DNA from: Pseudohongiella acticola
GTDB taxonomy: Bacteria > Pseudomonadota > Gammaproteobacteria > Pseudomonadales > Pseudohongiellaceae
Length of the DNA stretch: 64,000 nucleotides
NCBI RefSeq assembly: GCF_001758195.1
Contig: NZ_MASR01000001.1
Location: 2,418,001 to 2,482,000 of the forward strand
Direction of reading: 5' to 3'
The position numbers and the translations under genes were made by a program. The notes below the pieces were generated by a model. That model had not been told where the DNA came from and made no database searches. It saw only the letters and a program-made list of their open reading frames with translations. Within the stretch, counting starts at the first letter, position 1. Each line of letters opens with the position of its first letter. Positions 1 through 7,636 of this stretch are shown here, in pieces.

Positions 1-20
1 GCGCCGGCCCTTTTTTGTGT
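1..20 (-). terminator. Possible terminator stem cut by the window edge
   Basis: Read on the minus strand, just past the P450 stop, an A-tract is followed by a GC-rich stretch (GGGCCGGCGC). This looks like the left arm of an intrinsic terminator, but the right arm and T-run would lie outside the window, so this is a guess. Confidence 0.25.
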
Positions 21-1310
21 CTACGCTGTCGCCTTGACGTCAGATGAGCGAATGATCACGGGCAGCTCGGTGTAGCCTTTGACAAAGCTGGAATAGATAC
101 GTGCCGGTTCGCCCACAACTTCGATTTCGTCAAAGCGCCGGCTTATTTCCTCCCACAAAATACGCAATTGCATTTCTGCCAGGCGGTTGCCCATGCATCG
201 ATGAATGCCGAAGCCGAAGGACAGATGCTGGCGTGCGCGCGGCCGGTCAATGATGAATTGATCGGGATTGTCGATGGCATCGTCGTCCCGGTTGGCGGAC
301 GCGTACCACATCAGTAACTTGTCTCCGGCGCGAATGTGTTTTCCACCCAGTTCGGTATCCACTTTGGCCGTGCGCCGCATATACGCCAATGGCGTCTGCC
401 AGCGAATAATCTCTGACACCATGGACGGTATCAACGACGGGTTGTCGCGCAGTTTCTGATATTCCTCCGGATTTTCATTGAGTGCCAGTACGCCGCCGCT
501 GATGGAGTTGCGGGTGGTGTCATTGCCGCCGACGATCAATAAGATCAGATTGCCCAGGAACTCTCTGGGCGGCATATTGCGCGTGGCTTCACCGTGCGCG
601 AGCATGGATATCAGGTCATCACCTGGCGCCTTGCCGGCACGCTCCTGCCATAATTGTGAGAAGTAGGCCAGACACTCTTTCAGGATTTCGAAACCTTCTT
701 CGTAACTGTCAATCAGGCCGGCACCCGGTATGGCCGTTGCCACATCCGACCAGTACGTCAGTTTGTGCCGGTCTTCGAACGGGAAGTCAAACAACGTGGC
801 CAGCATCTGCGTGGTCAGGTCGCGTGAGACCAGGTCTACCCAGTTAAAGGTCTCATCGCGTGGCAGTGCTTCAAGAATGTTTATGACGCGCTCTCGAATC
901 AATCCTTCCAGGTTTTTTAAGTTGGCGGGAGCAACAACGCCCTGCACTGTCTTGCGTTGCTCTTCGTGTTTGGGTGGATCCATTGCGATAAACATCGGCA
1001 ATGTGAACTCGGGAATGACATCCACGATGCCGATGGTGGGCTCGGATGAAAAAATATGCGGCGCCGCTTCCATAGTCATGATGTCTTTGTATTTCATCAC
1101 TGACCAGTAAGGACCCAATGGCGATGTGGCGCAATAGTGAACCGGGTCGTCGCGGCGCAGTCGCGCCAGAAAAGGCAGGAACTCGTTGGCCTGCCAGATG
1201 CCCGGGTGCGCCAGGTCGATTTCATCCAGCGGTGTTGTCCAGGGGTCGCGGCCTACGAGGCTGCGACTGGGTCGGGTGTCGGCAGCTTTTACGTCATTCA
1301 TGTCGGGCAC
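21..1310 (-). CDS. CYP153-like cytochrome P450, probable alkane or fatty acid terminal hydroxylase
   Basis: This 429-residue soluble bacterial P450 shows the I-helix oxygen-activation motif GGNDTT (261-266), the K-helix ExxR (E300-R303) and the heme-ligand loop FGFGIHRCMG with the axial thiolate at Cys372. The I-helix segment, the WQTPLAYMRRTA segment and the phrase RPRARQHLSFGFGIHRC match what I recall of CYP153A alkane monooxygenases such as those of Marinobacter, which hydroxylate n-alkanes or fatty acids at the terminal carbon. The [2Fe-2S] ferredoxin 18 bp upstream on the same strand is the natural electron donor. A ferredoxin reductase is not in view and may lie beyond the edge. The P450 family is certain; the CYP153 assignment is strong but from memory, and the substrate is inferred. 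Confidence 0.9.
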   Translation of the reverse strand: MPDMNDVKAADTRPSRSLVGRDPWTTPLDEIDLAHPGIWQANEFLPFLARLRRDDPVHYCATSPLGPYWSVMKYKDIMTMEAAPHIFSSEPTIGIVDVIPEFTLPMFIAMDPPKHEEQRKTVQGVVAPANLKNLEGLIRERVINILEALPRDETFNWVDLVSRDLTTQMLATLFDFPFEDRHKLTYWSDVATAIPGAGLIDSYEEGFEILKECLAYFSQLWQERAGKAPGDDLISMLAHGEATRNMPPREFLGNLILLIVGGNDTTRNSISGGVLALNENPEEYQKLRDNPSLIPSMVSEIIRWQTPLAYMRRTAKVDTELGGKHIRAGDKLLMWYASANRDDDAIDNPDQFIIDRPRARQHLSFGFGIHRCMGNRLAEMQLRILWEEISRRFDEIEVVGEPARIYSSFVKGYTELPVIIRSSDVKATA

Positions 1311-1328
1311 TCCGTGAGCGTATTTGCG

Positions 1329-1649
1329 CTAGAACTGGTATTCCGGTAGCCGTACCACCAGTCCGTCGAGTTCGTCACTGATATCAATCTGGCAGGACAG
1401 CCGGGAATTAGCGCCGCGTTCAGGGTTAATGTCCAGCATGGGCTCCTCAAACTCACCGGGTTCGCCCACCGCCTGTTGCCAGGCTTCATCAACAAAGACA
1501 TGACAGGTGCCGCAGGAACAGGCGCCGCCGCAATCAGCGTCGATGCCCGGAACCAGATTTTTGATGGCTGCCTCCATGACTGAGTCGCCATTGCTGGCAT
1601 CTACTACGTGCTCGGTTCCGTCGTGTTCTATATAGGTGATTCGTGTCAT
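1329..1649 (-). CDS. [2Fe-2S] ferredoxin, P450 redox partner
   Basis: This 106-residue adrenodoxin/putidaredoxin-type ferredoxin has cluster ligands in the pattern C-x5-C-x2-C plus a distal Cys: Cys40, Cys46, Cys49 and Cys86. An extra cysteine at 44 lies inside the loop. It ends 18 bp before the CYP153-like gene on the same strand, as in CYP153 operons where a ferredoxin carries electrons from an NADH-dependent reductase to the P450. There is no signal peptide, so it is cytoplasmic. The start is the ATG after the GST gap; no longer alternative is needed to complete the fold. Confidence 0.93.
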   Translation of the reverse strand: MTRITYIEHDGTEHVVDASNGDSVMEAAIKNLVPGIDADCGGACSCGTCHVFVDEAWQQAVGEPGEFEEPMLDINPERGANSRLSCQIDISDELDGLVVRLPEYQF

Positions 1650-1692
1650 GACAAATTTAACTCTTCATTACTGTGATTTACGGTTCATAACG

Positions 1693-1711
1693 GCGGTTTC
1701 GAGAAAACCGC
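1693..1711 (-). other. Hairpin between GST and ferredoxin genes
   Basis: A 7-bp perfect inverted repeat (GCGGTTT, 5-nt loop, AAACCGC) sits just past the GST stop codon. No T-run follows on the minus strand, so it is more likely an mRNA-processing or attenuation element than a full terminator. Role inferred only. Confidence 0.4.
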
Positions 1712-1717
1712 AGAAAG

Positions 1718-2383
1718 TCAGCGTACGACAATATTCTGCGCACCCTTGACGATATCGTCCGGTGTCCGGTTGCGCTCAGGCTGTTTGATGCCGCGTTGGC
1801 AGGCCGGACGTTGATAAAGTTCATCGAGCCAGCGCTGAAGGTGACTCAGGCCGTCAACACTGACGCCCGACCAGTTGTATGTGCGCACCCAGCACCAGTT
1901 GGCGATGTCGGCAATGGTGTAGACGTCACCTGCCAGGTAGGCGGATGTTGCCAGGCGGCTGTCCAGCACTTCAAACAGGCGGCGGCATTCATTCTGGTAG
2001 CGATCAATGGCGGGCTGGATTTTTTCCGGGAAATAACGATGAAAGACATTGGCCTGACCCATCATCGGTCCCACACCGCCCATCTGAAACATCAGCCATT
2101 GCAGCGTACGTGAGCGTGTCTCGGGCTCTTCCGGATACAGCTGGCCAAATTTTTCTGCCAGATAGATCATGATGGCACCCGACTCAAACACGGTAAAGTC
2201 GTTGTTGCTGCGGTCAACTATGACCGGAATGCGGCCATTTGGATTCATGGCCAGAAATTCAGGCGTTTTCTGCTCGCCGGCTGACAGGTTGATTGGATGC
2301 AGGGTGTAGTCAGCACCAAGCTCTTCCAGCATCACCGTCACTTTATAGCCGTTTGGCGTGGCGGAGCTGTAAACATCGATCAT
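1718..2383 (-). CDS. Nu-class glutathione S-transferase (YfcG/YghU-like)
   Basis: The protein has 221 residues. The N-terminal thioredoxin-like half carries the TPNGYKV start, the [11 protein letters not shown] cis-proline segment and the [14 protein letters not shown] glutathione-binding helix. The C-terminal helical half contains the YTIADIANW motif. Layout and wording follow E. coli YfcG, a nu-class GST with disulfide reductase activity that uses two GSH molecules rather than a catalytic Tyr or Ser. It lies upstream of the ferredoxin and P450 on the same strand, so it may handle reactive aldehydes or peroxides from alkane oxidation; this is inference from position. A hairpin separates it from the ferredoxin. 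Confidence 0.88.
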   Translation of the reverse strand: MIDVYSSATPNGYKVTVMLEELGADYTLHPINLSAGEQKTPEFLAMNPNGRIPVIVDRSNNDFTVFESGAIMIYLAEKFGQLYPEEPETRSRTLQWLMFQMGGVGPMMGQANVFHRYFPEKIQPAIDRYQNECRRLFEVLDSRLATSAYLAGDVYTIADIANWCWVRTYNWSGVSVDGLSHLQRWLDELYQRPACQRGIKQPERNRTPDDIVKGAQNIVVR

Positions 2384-2419
2384 GAGCAGCCTCGGTTGAA
2401 TATTTTTCCTGTGTCGAAT

Positions 2420-2433
2420 CGTATGTTAATACG
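2420..2433. promoter_or_regulatory. Small palindrome in the GST/lipoprotein divergent gap
   Basis: CGTAT, a 4-nt spacer and ATACG form a perfect 14-bp dyad centred in the gap between the GST (minus) and the lipoprotein esterase (plus). Flanking bases extend it imperfectly. It has the size of an operator for a dimeric repressor, but no regulator gene is adjacent. Low confidence. Confidence 0.3.
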
Positions 2434-2537
2434 GATTGTGATACAACATGAGGCATCTGTTTCTTCTGTCACGAATTCGTAGAAACGTAACGATACAGTC
2501 GTGTAAAAATAGTTCGAGTAATTGGAGAGATCAGGCT

Positions 2538-3758
2538 ATGAATGACAACAATACAGGTTTTGTGCAGGTCCTGCGCAATCTGATATCCGGCACCCGCACC
2601 AGGCTTGGGATAATGCTGCTGCTCGCGTTATCGGCGCTGGCTGCCTGCAGCGAGCCGGAGCCAACTGCTGTGCCAGACGTACCAACGGCCGTCAACGCGC
2701 CCGCAGTTGCTGCGGAAGAGCAGATGGTTGCTGACTTCTCGGGTCTGCAGGACGGCTGGAACGCATTCTCACCGGGCGGAGAGACCATCTGCACGGATGG
2801 CTCGGAATACCGTTTTTTTGTTAAACAGGGTGAGCCTGATAAGTTGATGTTTTATCTGGAAGGCGGAGGTGCATGTTGGGATGGCGCCAACTGTGACCCG
2901 GATCTTCAGCCCAGTTATCAGATAAATCTGGCGGCGACTGATCCGGCAAATTCGCATGGCATTCTGGCTTTTGAGCATCCGGAAAACCCGTTTGCAGATT
3001 ACACCGTGGTGTATGCACCGTATTGTTCCGCCGACGTGCATCTGGGAGATTCGGTGCAGGTTCATACTGCGCCAACGGTAGAGGGGCACGAATCGCATGA
3101 AGTCAATATTCAGCATCGGGGCCTGGTCAATGCAAGCGCTGCCATGCAATGGGCGATTGATCACTTACCGATGCCAGAGCAGATATTTGTCACCGGCTCC
3201 AGCGCCGGCTCAATACCCTCGCCCTTTTACGCATTAAAACTGGCGCAGCAGTACCCGGGCGCTGACATCGTTCAGCTTGGCGATGCCTCGGGCGGCTACC
3301 GTGGTTTTGCCAATTTCAGTCCATACGATGTCTGGTCAACGGATCAGGTCCTGGCAGAGATGGACTACATCAACAACATTTCCGCCAATGAGTTCAGTTT
3401 TCATCAGCTTTACATAGGCGTTGAGCGGGAGAACCCAGGCATACGTTTCGCCTCCTACGATAATGCAGAAGACAACGTGCAGAAGCAGTTCCTGGCTCTG
3501 GGCGGCACGCCAACAGAGTCACTGTTGCCGCTATTGCAGGGTAACCTGGAAGAAATCAGCGCAGCGATTCCGGATTTTCGTTACTACGTTGCCGGCGGCA
3601 CCATGCATACCATTCTGTTGCGGCCGGAGGTGTACAGCTATGAGGTGGCCGGTGTTCGTTTTGTTGACTGGTTGACCGAACTGGCCGCTGGCGAGCCAGT
3701 GCAGAATGTCATGTGTGTGGATTGCACGATGGCGCCGGAGCCGGTGCAGGCGCCCTGA
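2538..3758 (+). CDS. Pectinacetylesterase/Notum-like serine esterase lipoprotein
   Basis: I take the ATG at 2538, preceded by GGAGAG, rather than the in-frame ATG at 2448, because the 2538 start puts a hydrophobic lipoprotein signal ending in SALAAC near the N terminus. The mature part has the features of the pectinacetylesterase/Notum hydrolase family: an early LMFYLEGGGACWD oxyanion segment, the nucleophile elbow TGSSAGSIPSP, a conserved cysteine pair near the N and C termini, and a late HTIL segment that may carry the catalytic His. It is about 406 residues and probably sits on the inner face of the outer membrane. The substrate is unknown; related bacterial proteins are often annotated only as vtpJ-therm-like. 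It converges on the sirtuin gene with no spare base. Confidence 0.72.
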   Translation: MNDNNTGFVQVLRNLISGTRTRLGIMLLLALSALAACSEPEPTAVPDVPTAVNAPAVAAEEQMVADFSGLQDGWNAFSPGGETICTDGSEYRFFVKQGEPDKLMFYLEGGGACWDGANCDPDLQPSYQINLAATDPANSHGILAFEHPENPFADYTVVYAPYCSADVHLGDSVQVHTAPTVEGHESHEVNIQHRGLVNASAAMQWAIDHLPMPEQIFVTGSSAGSIPSPFYALKLAQQYPGADIVQLGDASGGYRGFANFSPYDVWSTDQVLAEMDYINNISANEFSFHQLYIGVERENPGIRFASYDNAEDNVQKQFLALGGTPTESLLPLLQGNLEEISAAIPDFRYYVAGGTMHTILLRPEVYSYEVAGVRFVDWLTELAAGEPVQNVMCVDCTMAPEPVQAP

Positions 3759-3770
3759 TCAGGGCGCCTG
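3747..3770. repeat. Perfect 24-bp palindrome spanning two convergent stop codons
   Basis: CAGGCGCCCTGA is followed directly by its exact reverse complement. The plus-strand lipoprotein and the minus-strand sirtuin both end in Gln-Ala-Pro-stop inside this palindrome, with their TGA codons back to back. It can form a hairpin in either transcript but lacks a T-run. Confidence 0.9.
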
Positions 3771-4598
3771 GATGGCTGTCAGCAGGGGAGTTATCGGTGC
3801 GTCGAATTTGATGCTGGCCAGGTCATCGGCGCGGGTTCGCCCTTGCGTCAGAATGGCGATTGGCGTGCCTGCCTGCTTCGCCTGACGGGCGAACCGGAAG
3901 CCGGAGAACACCATCAGGGATGACCCGATAACCAGTAGTCCGCGGCTGTTGGCGAGGGTATCAAAAACCTGTTCCACGCGCGGGCGTGGCACGTTATCGC
4001 CGTAAAAAACCACATCCGGCTTCAGTATGCCGCTGCACCGCGGGCAACCTGGCACGTCGAAGTCTGAAAAATCCATCTCGAGATCGGCATCACCGTCGGG
4101 TGCAGCCGTGGCCGATACATTTTTTAATGCCGGATTCAGGTTGGCGCAGCGCGCGTGCATAAACTCACGTGCTTCCTTGAAGCCACAGGACATGCACACC
4201 AGTTCATCAGCGCGACCATGCAGGTCAATGACTGATGTGCTGCCCGATTTCTGGTGCAGGCGGTCGACGTTTTGGGTCACAATCACCGACAGCAGGCCCA
4301 GGTGCTCCAGTTCGGTAATTTTGTCATGGGCTGCGTTGGGTTGTGCCCGCTGCATGATTGGCCAGCCGACCAGGCTGCGCGCCCAGTAACGCTGCCGGGT
4401 GCTGGCGCATTGCATGAACTCCTGATGTTGAACCGGTTGTCGACGTTTCCAGTTGCCATTGCTGTCACGGTAATCCGGAATGCCTGAATCCGTACTGATG
4501 CCGGCACCTGTCAGCACCATCACTGGCGCGTTGGTGTGGATAAAGCTCGCCAGCTCGGTGGCGGCCTGATTCTGACAGTTCTTGAGCGCGCTTGTCAT
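3759..4598 (-). CDS. Class II NAD-dependent protein deacylase (sirtuin)
   Basis: This 279-residue Sir2-family enzyme shows the Rossmann NAD loop TGAGIS (30-35) followed by DSGIPDYRD, the TQNVDRLHQKSG segment (109-119), the catalytic His127 in DLHGRAD, and two zinc-binding CxxC pairs (Cys135/138 and Cys185/188). The roughly 50-residue zinc insertion and the IPDYRD wording point to the SIRT4-like class II rather than the short CobB type. It removes acyl groups from lysine using NAD, giving O-acyl-ADP-ribose and nicotinamide, in the cytoplasm. It is a single gene, convergent with the esterase and divergent from the serine hydrolase at 4679. Confidence 0.93.
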   Translation of the reverse strand: MTSALKNCQNQAATELASFIHTNAPVMVLTGAGISTDSGIPDYRDSNGNWKRRQPVQHQEFMQCASTRQRYWARSLVGWPIMQRAQPNAAHDKITELEHLGLLSVIVTQNVDRLHQKSGSTSVIDLHGRADELVCMSCGFKEAREFMHARCANLNPALKNVSATAAPDGDADLEMDFSDFDVPGCPRCSGILKPDVVFYGDNVPRPRVEQVFDTLANSRGLLVIGSSLMVFSGFRFARQAKQAGTPIAILTQGRTRADDLASIKFDAPITPLLTAIQAP

Positions 4599-4678
4599 GG
4601 TGCTCCGTAGCCTCTGTTGTTTGGTCCTGCGCTGCGGTACGCTAGGGCGTTACTTAACAGAAAATTAATAAAGGACGA

Positions 4679-5941
4679 ATGCTCATGTTTCTCTCTGGCC
4701 TCTTCAAAACCTCTGGCCTCTTCAAAACCTCTGGCCTGTTCGAAACCTCCGGCCTGCTCAACGCTTCTCTGTTAGTGCTGCTCGCGGTGGCACCATTTCT
4801 GGCGTTGGCGCAAACCGATGACTCAGTGCGCTGGCTCGATCCTGCCGATGACGCGAAGAACCTGCCGACAGATGGCAGTATTCTGTTCTGGTCCGGCGAT
4901 CAGCAGATTGCCGGTTTCCGTAATACTGCCGTGTTGAGCCCAGTGCGGCAAGTATCCGCTGGCAATGATGTCATGGCGTTGACAAGAGATGAACGCGATT
5001 TTTCCGCGCTACGCTACGAAGTCAACGGAGACAGTTTCGATCTCGCTGATTATATGCAGCATAACCATGTTGGCGGCGTGCTGGTGCTCAAAAATGGCGA
5101 GATCATGCTGGAGCAATATGGCCTGGGCAATAACGAAAACACGCACTGGGTGTCATTTTCCATGACCAAGTCGGTGGTCTCTTTATTGACCGGTGCCGCC
5201 ATCGCCGACGGTTATATTAACAGTGTCAACGACCCGGTGACTGACTATCTGCCGCAGCTGCGTGGCAGCGCCTACGACGGTGTCAGTATACGTCACGTGC
5301 TCCAGATGGCGTCAGGGACGGACTGGAACGAAGACTATGCAGATCCGCAGTCTGATGTGGCCACCTCACCCAGTGACATGCTGGCGCTGATGCAGTTCAT
5401 GGGCGAGAAGGAACGGGTTGCTGCGCCCGGTGAGCGCTTTAATTACAACACTGGCGAAACCAATCTGGCCGGTGCCATCGTACGTGCCGCCATCGGCAAC
5501 AACCTGGCGGCTTACCTGACCCGCAAGATCTGGCAGCCCTGGGGCATGGAAAGCGATGCCACCTGGATCAGTCACGGTCCTCAGGGTGGTGAGCTGGGCG
5601 GCTGTTGTCTGGCGCCGGTATTGCGAGACTGGGGGCGATTGGCACTGCTGGTGATGAATGATGGCGTGCTGCACGATGGCACGCGAGTTGTGCCCGAAGG
5701 CTGGATTGCGGAATCCACTGAACCCTCGCCCGGCAGCGACAACTATGGTTATCTGTGGTGGTTGAACGGGGACGGCAGTTTCCGGGCCAGCGGCATTTTT
5801 GGCCAGGGCATTTACCTGAACCCGGAAGAGGAACTGGTGATTGTGGTGCAGGGCGCCTGGCCGCAGGCAACAGGTAACAGTTTGGGTCGCCACCGGGACA
5901 GTTTTTTCAAAGCAGTAGAAGCCATGCTGCATGGCGAATGA
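4679..5941 (+). CDS. Beta-lactamase-fold serine hydrolase, exported
   Basis: The protein has 420 residues. It has the penicillin-binding/class C beta-lactamase (Beta-lactamase, PF00144) motifs: SMTK nucleophile motif in VSFSMTKSVVSLL and the YNT motif (Tyr-x-Asn equivalent) in FNYNTGETN, with a late GIFGQGIYL segment at the KTG position. An AAGGA ribosome site precedes the ATG at 4679; ATG at 4685 is a near alternative. The start of the signal peptide is built from four 18-bp tandem repeats encoding SGLFKT-like hexapeptides, ending in a hydrophobic run and a cleavage site near ALAQ. The substrate is not known; family members act on D-amino acid peptides, esters or lactams. The stop overlaps the start of the NhaC gene by 11 bp. 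Confidence 0.85.
   Translation: MLMFLSGLFKTSGLFKTSGLFETSGLLNASLLVLLAVAPFLALAQTDDSVRWLDPADDAKNLPTDGSILFWSGDQQIAGFRNTAVLSPVRQVSAGNDVMALTRDERDFSALRYEVNGDSFDLADYMQHNHVGGVLVLKNGEIMLEQYGLGNNENTHWVSFSMTKSVVSLLTGAAIADGYINSVNDPVTDYLPQLRGSAYDGVSIRHVLQMASGTDWNEDYADPQSDVATSPSDMLALMQFMGEKERVAAPGERFNYNTGETNLAGAIVRAAIGNNLAAYLTRKIWQPWGMESDATWISHGPQGGELGGCCLAPVLRDWGRLALLVMNDGVLHDGTRVVPEGWIAESTEPSPGSDNYGYLWWLNGDGSFRASGIFGQGIYLNPEEELVIVVQGAWPQATGNSLGRHRDSFFKAVEAMLHGE
4694..4765 (+). repeat. Four 18-bp tandem repeats in a signal peptide
   Basis: Units at 4694-4711, 4712-4729, 4730-4747 and 4748-4765 encode Ser-Gly-Leu-Phe-Lys-Thr twice, then SGLFET and SGLLNA. The first two units are identical at DNA level and the last is the most diverged. 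The unit is a multiple of three, so copy-number changes would lengthen or shorten the export signal without breaking the frame. Confidence 0.93.
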
Positions 5942-7349
5942 GCCGAATGCAGACGCTGGAGCGCACCAGATCAGGCGACCTGATGCGCTCCAGGCTGGCG
6001 TCTGCTTTGGCGGTAATCTGGCGATTATCGCGCTCGGGCTGTTTATGCTCGGCGTCAGTCTGCACATTCTGTTATTTATCTGTCTGATCTGGACCGCTGC
6101 CCATAGCCGGATGCTGGGTCATGACTTCGTTGCCATTCGCGGCATGATGAGTGATGGCATCAGTCGGGCACTGCCTGCCATCTATATTTTTCTGCTGATT
6201 GGCATGGTGATCGCCGCTTTTATGCAAAGCGGCACCGTCGCTGCTCTGATTTACTACGGTTTACAACTGCTCAGCCCGGCCTGGTTTCTGGCAGCGGGCC
6301 TGGTGTTATGCAGCCTGATGTCAGTGGCGACGGGGACGTCATGGGGTACCGCTGGCACGCTGGGTGTGGTCTTGATTGGCATCGGAGGTGCCATGGGCAT
6401 TCCCTTGCCTCTGGTCGCCGGCATGATCGTTTGTGGTGCCACGTTTGGCGACAAGCTGTCGCCCGTGTCAGACACCACCAATCTGGCGGCGATGAGTGCC
6501 GGCACATCGTTGTTTCGTCATATCGGATCGATGCTGTATACCACCGTACCAGCGTTTGTACTCAGCCTGGTGATCTTTACCCTGCTCGGTCTGGGTTACA
6601 CCGATAACACACTGCCAACGAATGCCATCAACGACATCCAGCAGGCACTGGCATCGTCCTACAGTTTGAACCCGGTGATCACATTACTGCCGTTGCTGGT
6701 GATGCTGATACTCAGTCTGCGACGGTTTGCGGCGGAAGTGGCAATGACCGCCAGCATCTTGGTGGCAATGTGCATTGCAGTTCTGTATCAGGGGCAAAGC
6801 CTGGTCGCCGCGCTTGACAGTCTGTGGAGCAATTCGGCGGGGACAACGGGTATTGGCACACTGGATGAGCTGTTGGGGCGTGGTGGCATGTTGAGCATGA
6901 GCTGGACGTTGCTGCTGTCCCTGATGGCGCTGGCGCTGGGCGGCATGTTGTTTGCGGCCGGTTTCCTGCAAGCCATGCTGCAGGGTCTGGTGGCACGTCT
7001 CAAGCGCACTGTCAGCCTCGTAGCCAGTACGATCGGTGCCGGCATCATTGGCAACCTGGGTATGGGAGAGGCCTACATCACCATCATTCTGAACAGCCAG
7101 CTATTTCGTCAAACGTTCGAAGCAAAAGGTATCGACAACGCCGTTTTGTCGCGCTCCGTGGAAGAAGGCGCCACCATGAGCACCGGCCTGATTCCCTGGA
7201 CCACGGCTGGCGCATTTTATGCGGCAACACTCGGCGTGCCGGTGCTGGAATATTTGCCCTATGCGTTTCTCAATTATCTGAATCCGGTGATTTCCATTGT
7301 CATGGCAGCGCTGGGTGTAGGACTGTTGCGTGGTGTGAAAAAAAACTGA
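5931..7349 (+). CDS. NhaC-family Na+/H+ antiporter
   Basis: The 472-residue polytopic membrane protein has about 11-12 predicted segments and the NhaC features GTSWGTAGTLGVVLIGIGGAMGIP, the FGDKLSPVSDTTNLA ion-site loop and the later EGATMSTGLIPWTTAGAF stretch. It exchanges sodium (or possibly malate/lactate in relatives) for protons across the inner membrane. Its ATG lies inside the last codons of the serine hydrolase (11-bp overlap), so translation is probably coupled and the two genes form an operon. The first about 30 residues are hydrophilic and could contain a later start. Confidence 0.9.
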   Translation: MANEPNADAGAHQIRRPDALQAGVCFGGNLAIIALGLFMLGVSLHILLFICLIWTAAHSRMLGHDFVAIRGMMSDGISRALPAIYIFLLIGMVIAAFMQSGTVAALIYYGLQLLSPAWFLAAGLVLCSLMSVATGTSWGTAGTLGVVLIGIGGAMGIPLPLVAGMIVCGATFGDKLSPVSDTTNLAAMSAGTSLFRHIGSMLYTTVPAFVLSLVIFTLLGLGYTDNTLPTNAINDIQQALASSYSLNPVITLLPLLVMLILSLRRFAAEVAMTASILVAMCIAVLYQGQSLVAALDSLWSNSAGTTGIGTLDELLGRGGMLSMSWTLLLSLMALALGGMLFAAGFLQAMLQGLVARLKRTVSLVASTIGAGIIGNLGMGEAYITIILNSQLFRQTFEAKGIDNAVLSRSVEEGATMSTGLIPWTTAGAFYAATLGVPVLEYLPYAFLNYLNPVISIVMAALGVGLLRGVKKN

Positions 7350-7359
7350 CACTATTTGG

Positions 7360-7389
7360 TTGACACTGTTACGGCATCAAGCTTACTCT
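7360..7389 (+). promoter_or_regulatory. Probable sigma-70 promoter of the minigene
   Basis: A consensus -35 box TTGACA (7360-7365) is followed after 18 bp by TACTCT (7384-7389) as a weak -10. Transcription from about 7396 would run through the 25-codon ORF to the terminator at 7572-7596. Confidence 0.5.
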
Positions 7390-7415
7390 CAGGTCATGTT
7401 TAACTGAGAAGCAAA

Positions 7416-7430
7416 AAGGAGGTGATCCAA
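7416..7430 (+). promoter_or_regulatory. Full-length Shine-Dalgarno, 15 nt complementary to the 16S tail
   Basis: AAGGAGGTGATCCAA is complementary over 15 contiguous bases to the universal 3' end of 16S rRNA. The AAGGAGG core lies 7 nt before the ATG at 7430. Normal sites in this window match only 4-6 bases. Confidence 0.85.
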
Positions 7431-7507
7431 TGTCGAGTGATTCAGCTAAGGTTTCAATGGATGTTGGTGCAATTAATAAAGCCGGGAGTAATGCCCTGGT
7501 GGTTTGA
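7430..7507 (+). CDS. 25-residue small protein of unknown function
   Basis: I do not recognise this peptide. It reads MSSDSAKVSMDVG then AINKAGSNALVV and stop, with no cysteine, no aromatic residue and no membrane helix; net charge is about zero. It stands alone with its own likely promoter, an extreme ribosome-binding site and a UUCG-loop terminator about 65 bp past the stop, so the unit looks built for high expression. Options are a small structural or regulatory protein, a precursor peptide, an attenuation leader, or a dual-function small RNA. The next gene, an aminotransferase, begins 200 bp beyond the terminator. The ORF is seen directly; translation is inferred from the ribosome site. 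Confidence 0.6.
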   Translation: MSSDSAKVSMDVGAINKAGSNALVV

Positions 7508-7513
7508 TCACAC

Positions 7514-7545
7514 CCCTCTCTGATTTCAGAGTCTGAATTTAGAGA
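7514..7545 (+). other. Hairpin in the minigene 3' region
   Basis: CTCTGA, two bases, TCAGAG forms a short stem, and the downstream TAGAGAAG can pair alternatively with the leading CTCTCT. This gives two competing folds between the small ORF and the terminator. Function unknown. Confidence 0.4.
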
Positions 7546-7571
7546 AGGTTCCATTGGAGCCAGCATCACGG

Positions 7572-7596
7572 AAAGGGAGCTTCGGCTCCCTTTTTT
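7572..7596 (+). terminator. Intrinsic terminator with UUCG tetraloop
   Basis: AAAGGGAGC, loop TTCG, GCTCCC followed by six T. This is a textbook Rho-independent terminator ending the minigene transcript. Confidence 0.95.
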
Positions 7597-7636
7597 AATG
7601 TCTGAACTATACTGATAGAGGTCGCAGTAAAGATCT

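Noticed and set aside
5366-6067. 233-codon minus-strand ORF
   Set aside because: Antisense to the serine hydrolase and the NhaC start; no recognisable domain.
7369-7569. 66-codon minus-strand ORF over the minigene
   Set aside because: It runs antisense through a plus-strand promoter, ribosome site and terminator, and has no ribosome site of its own.
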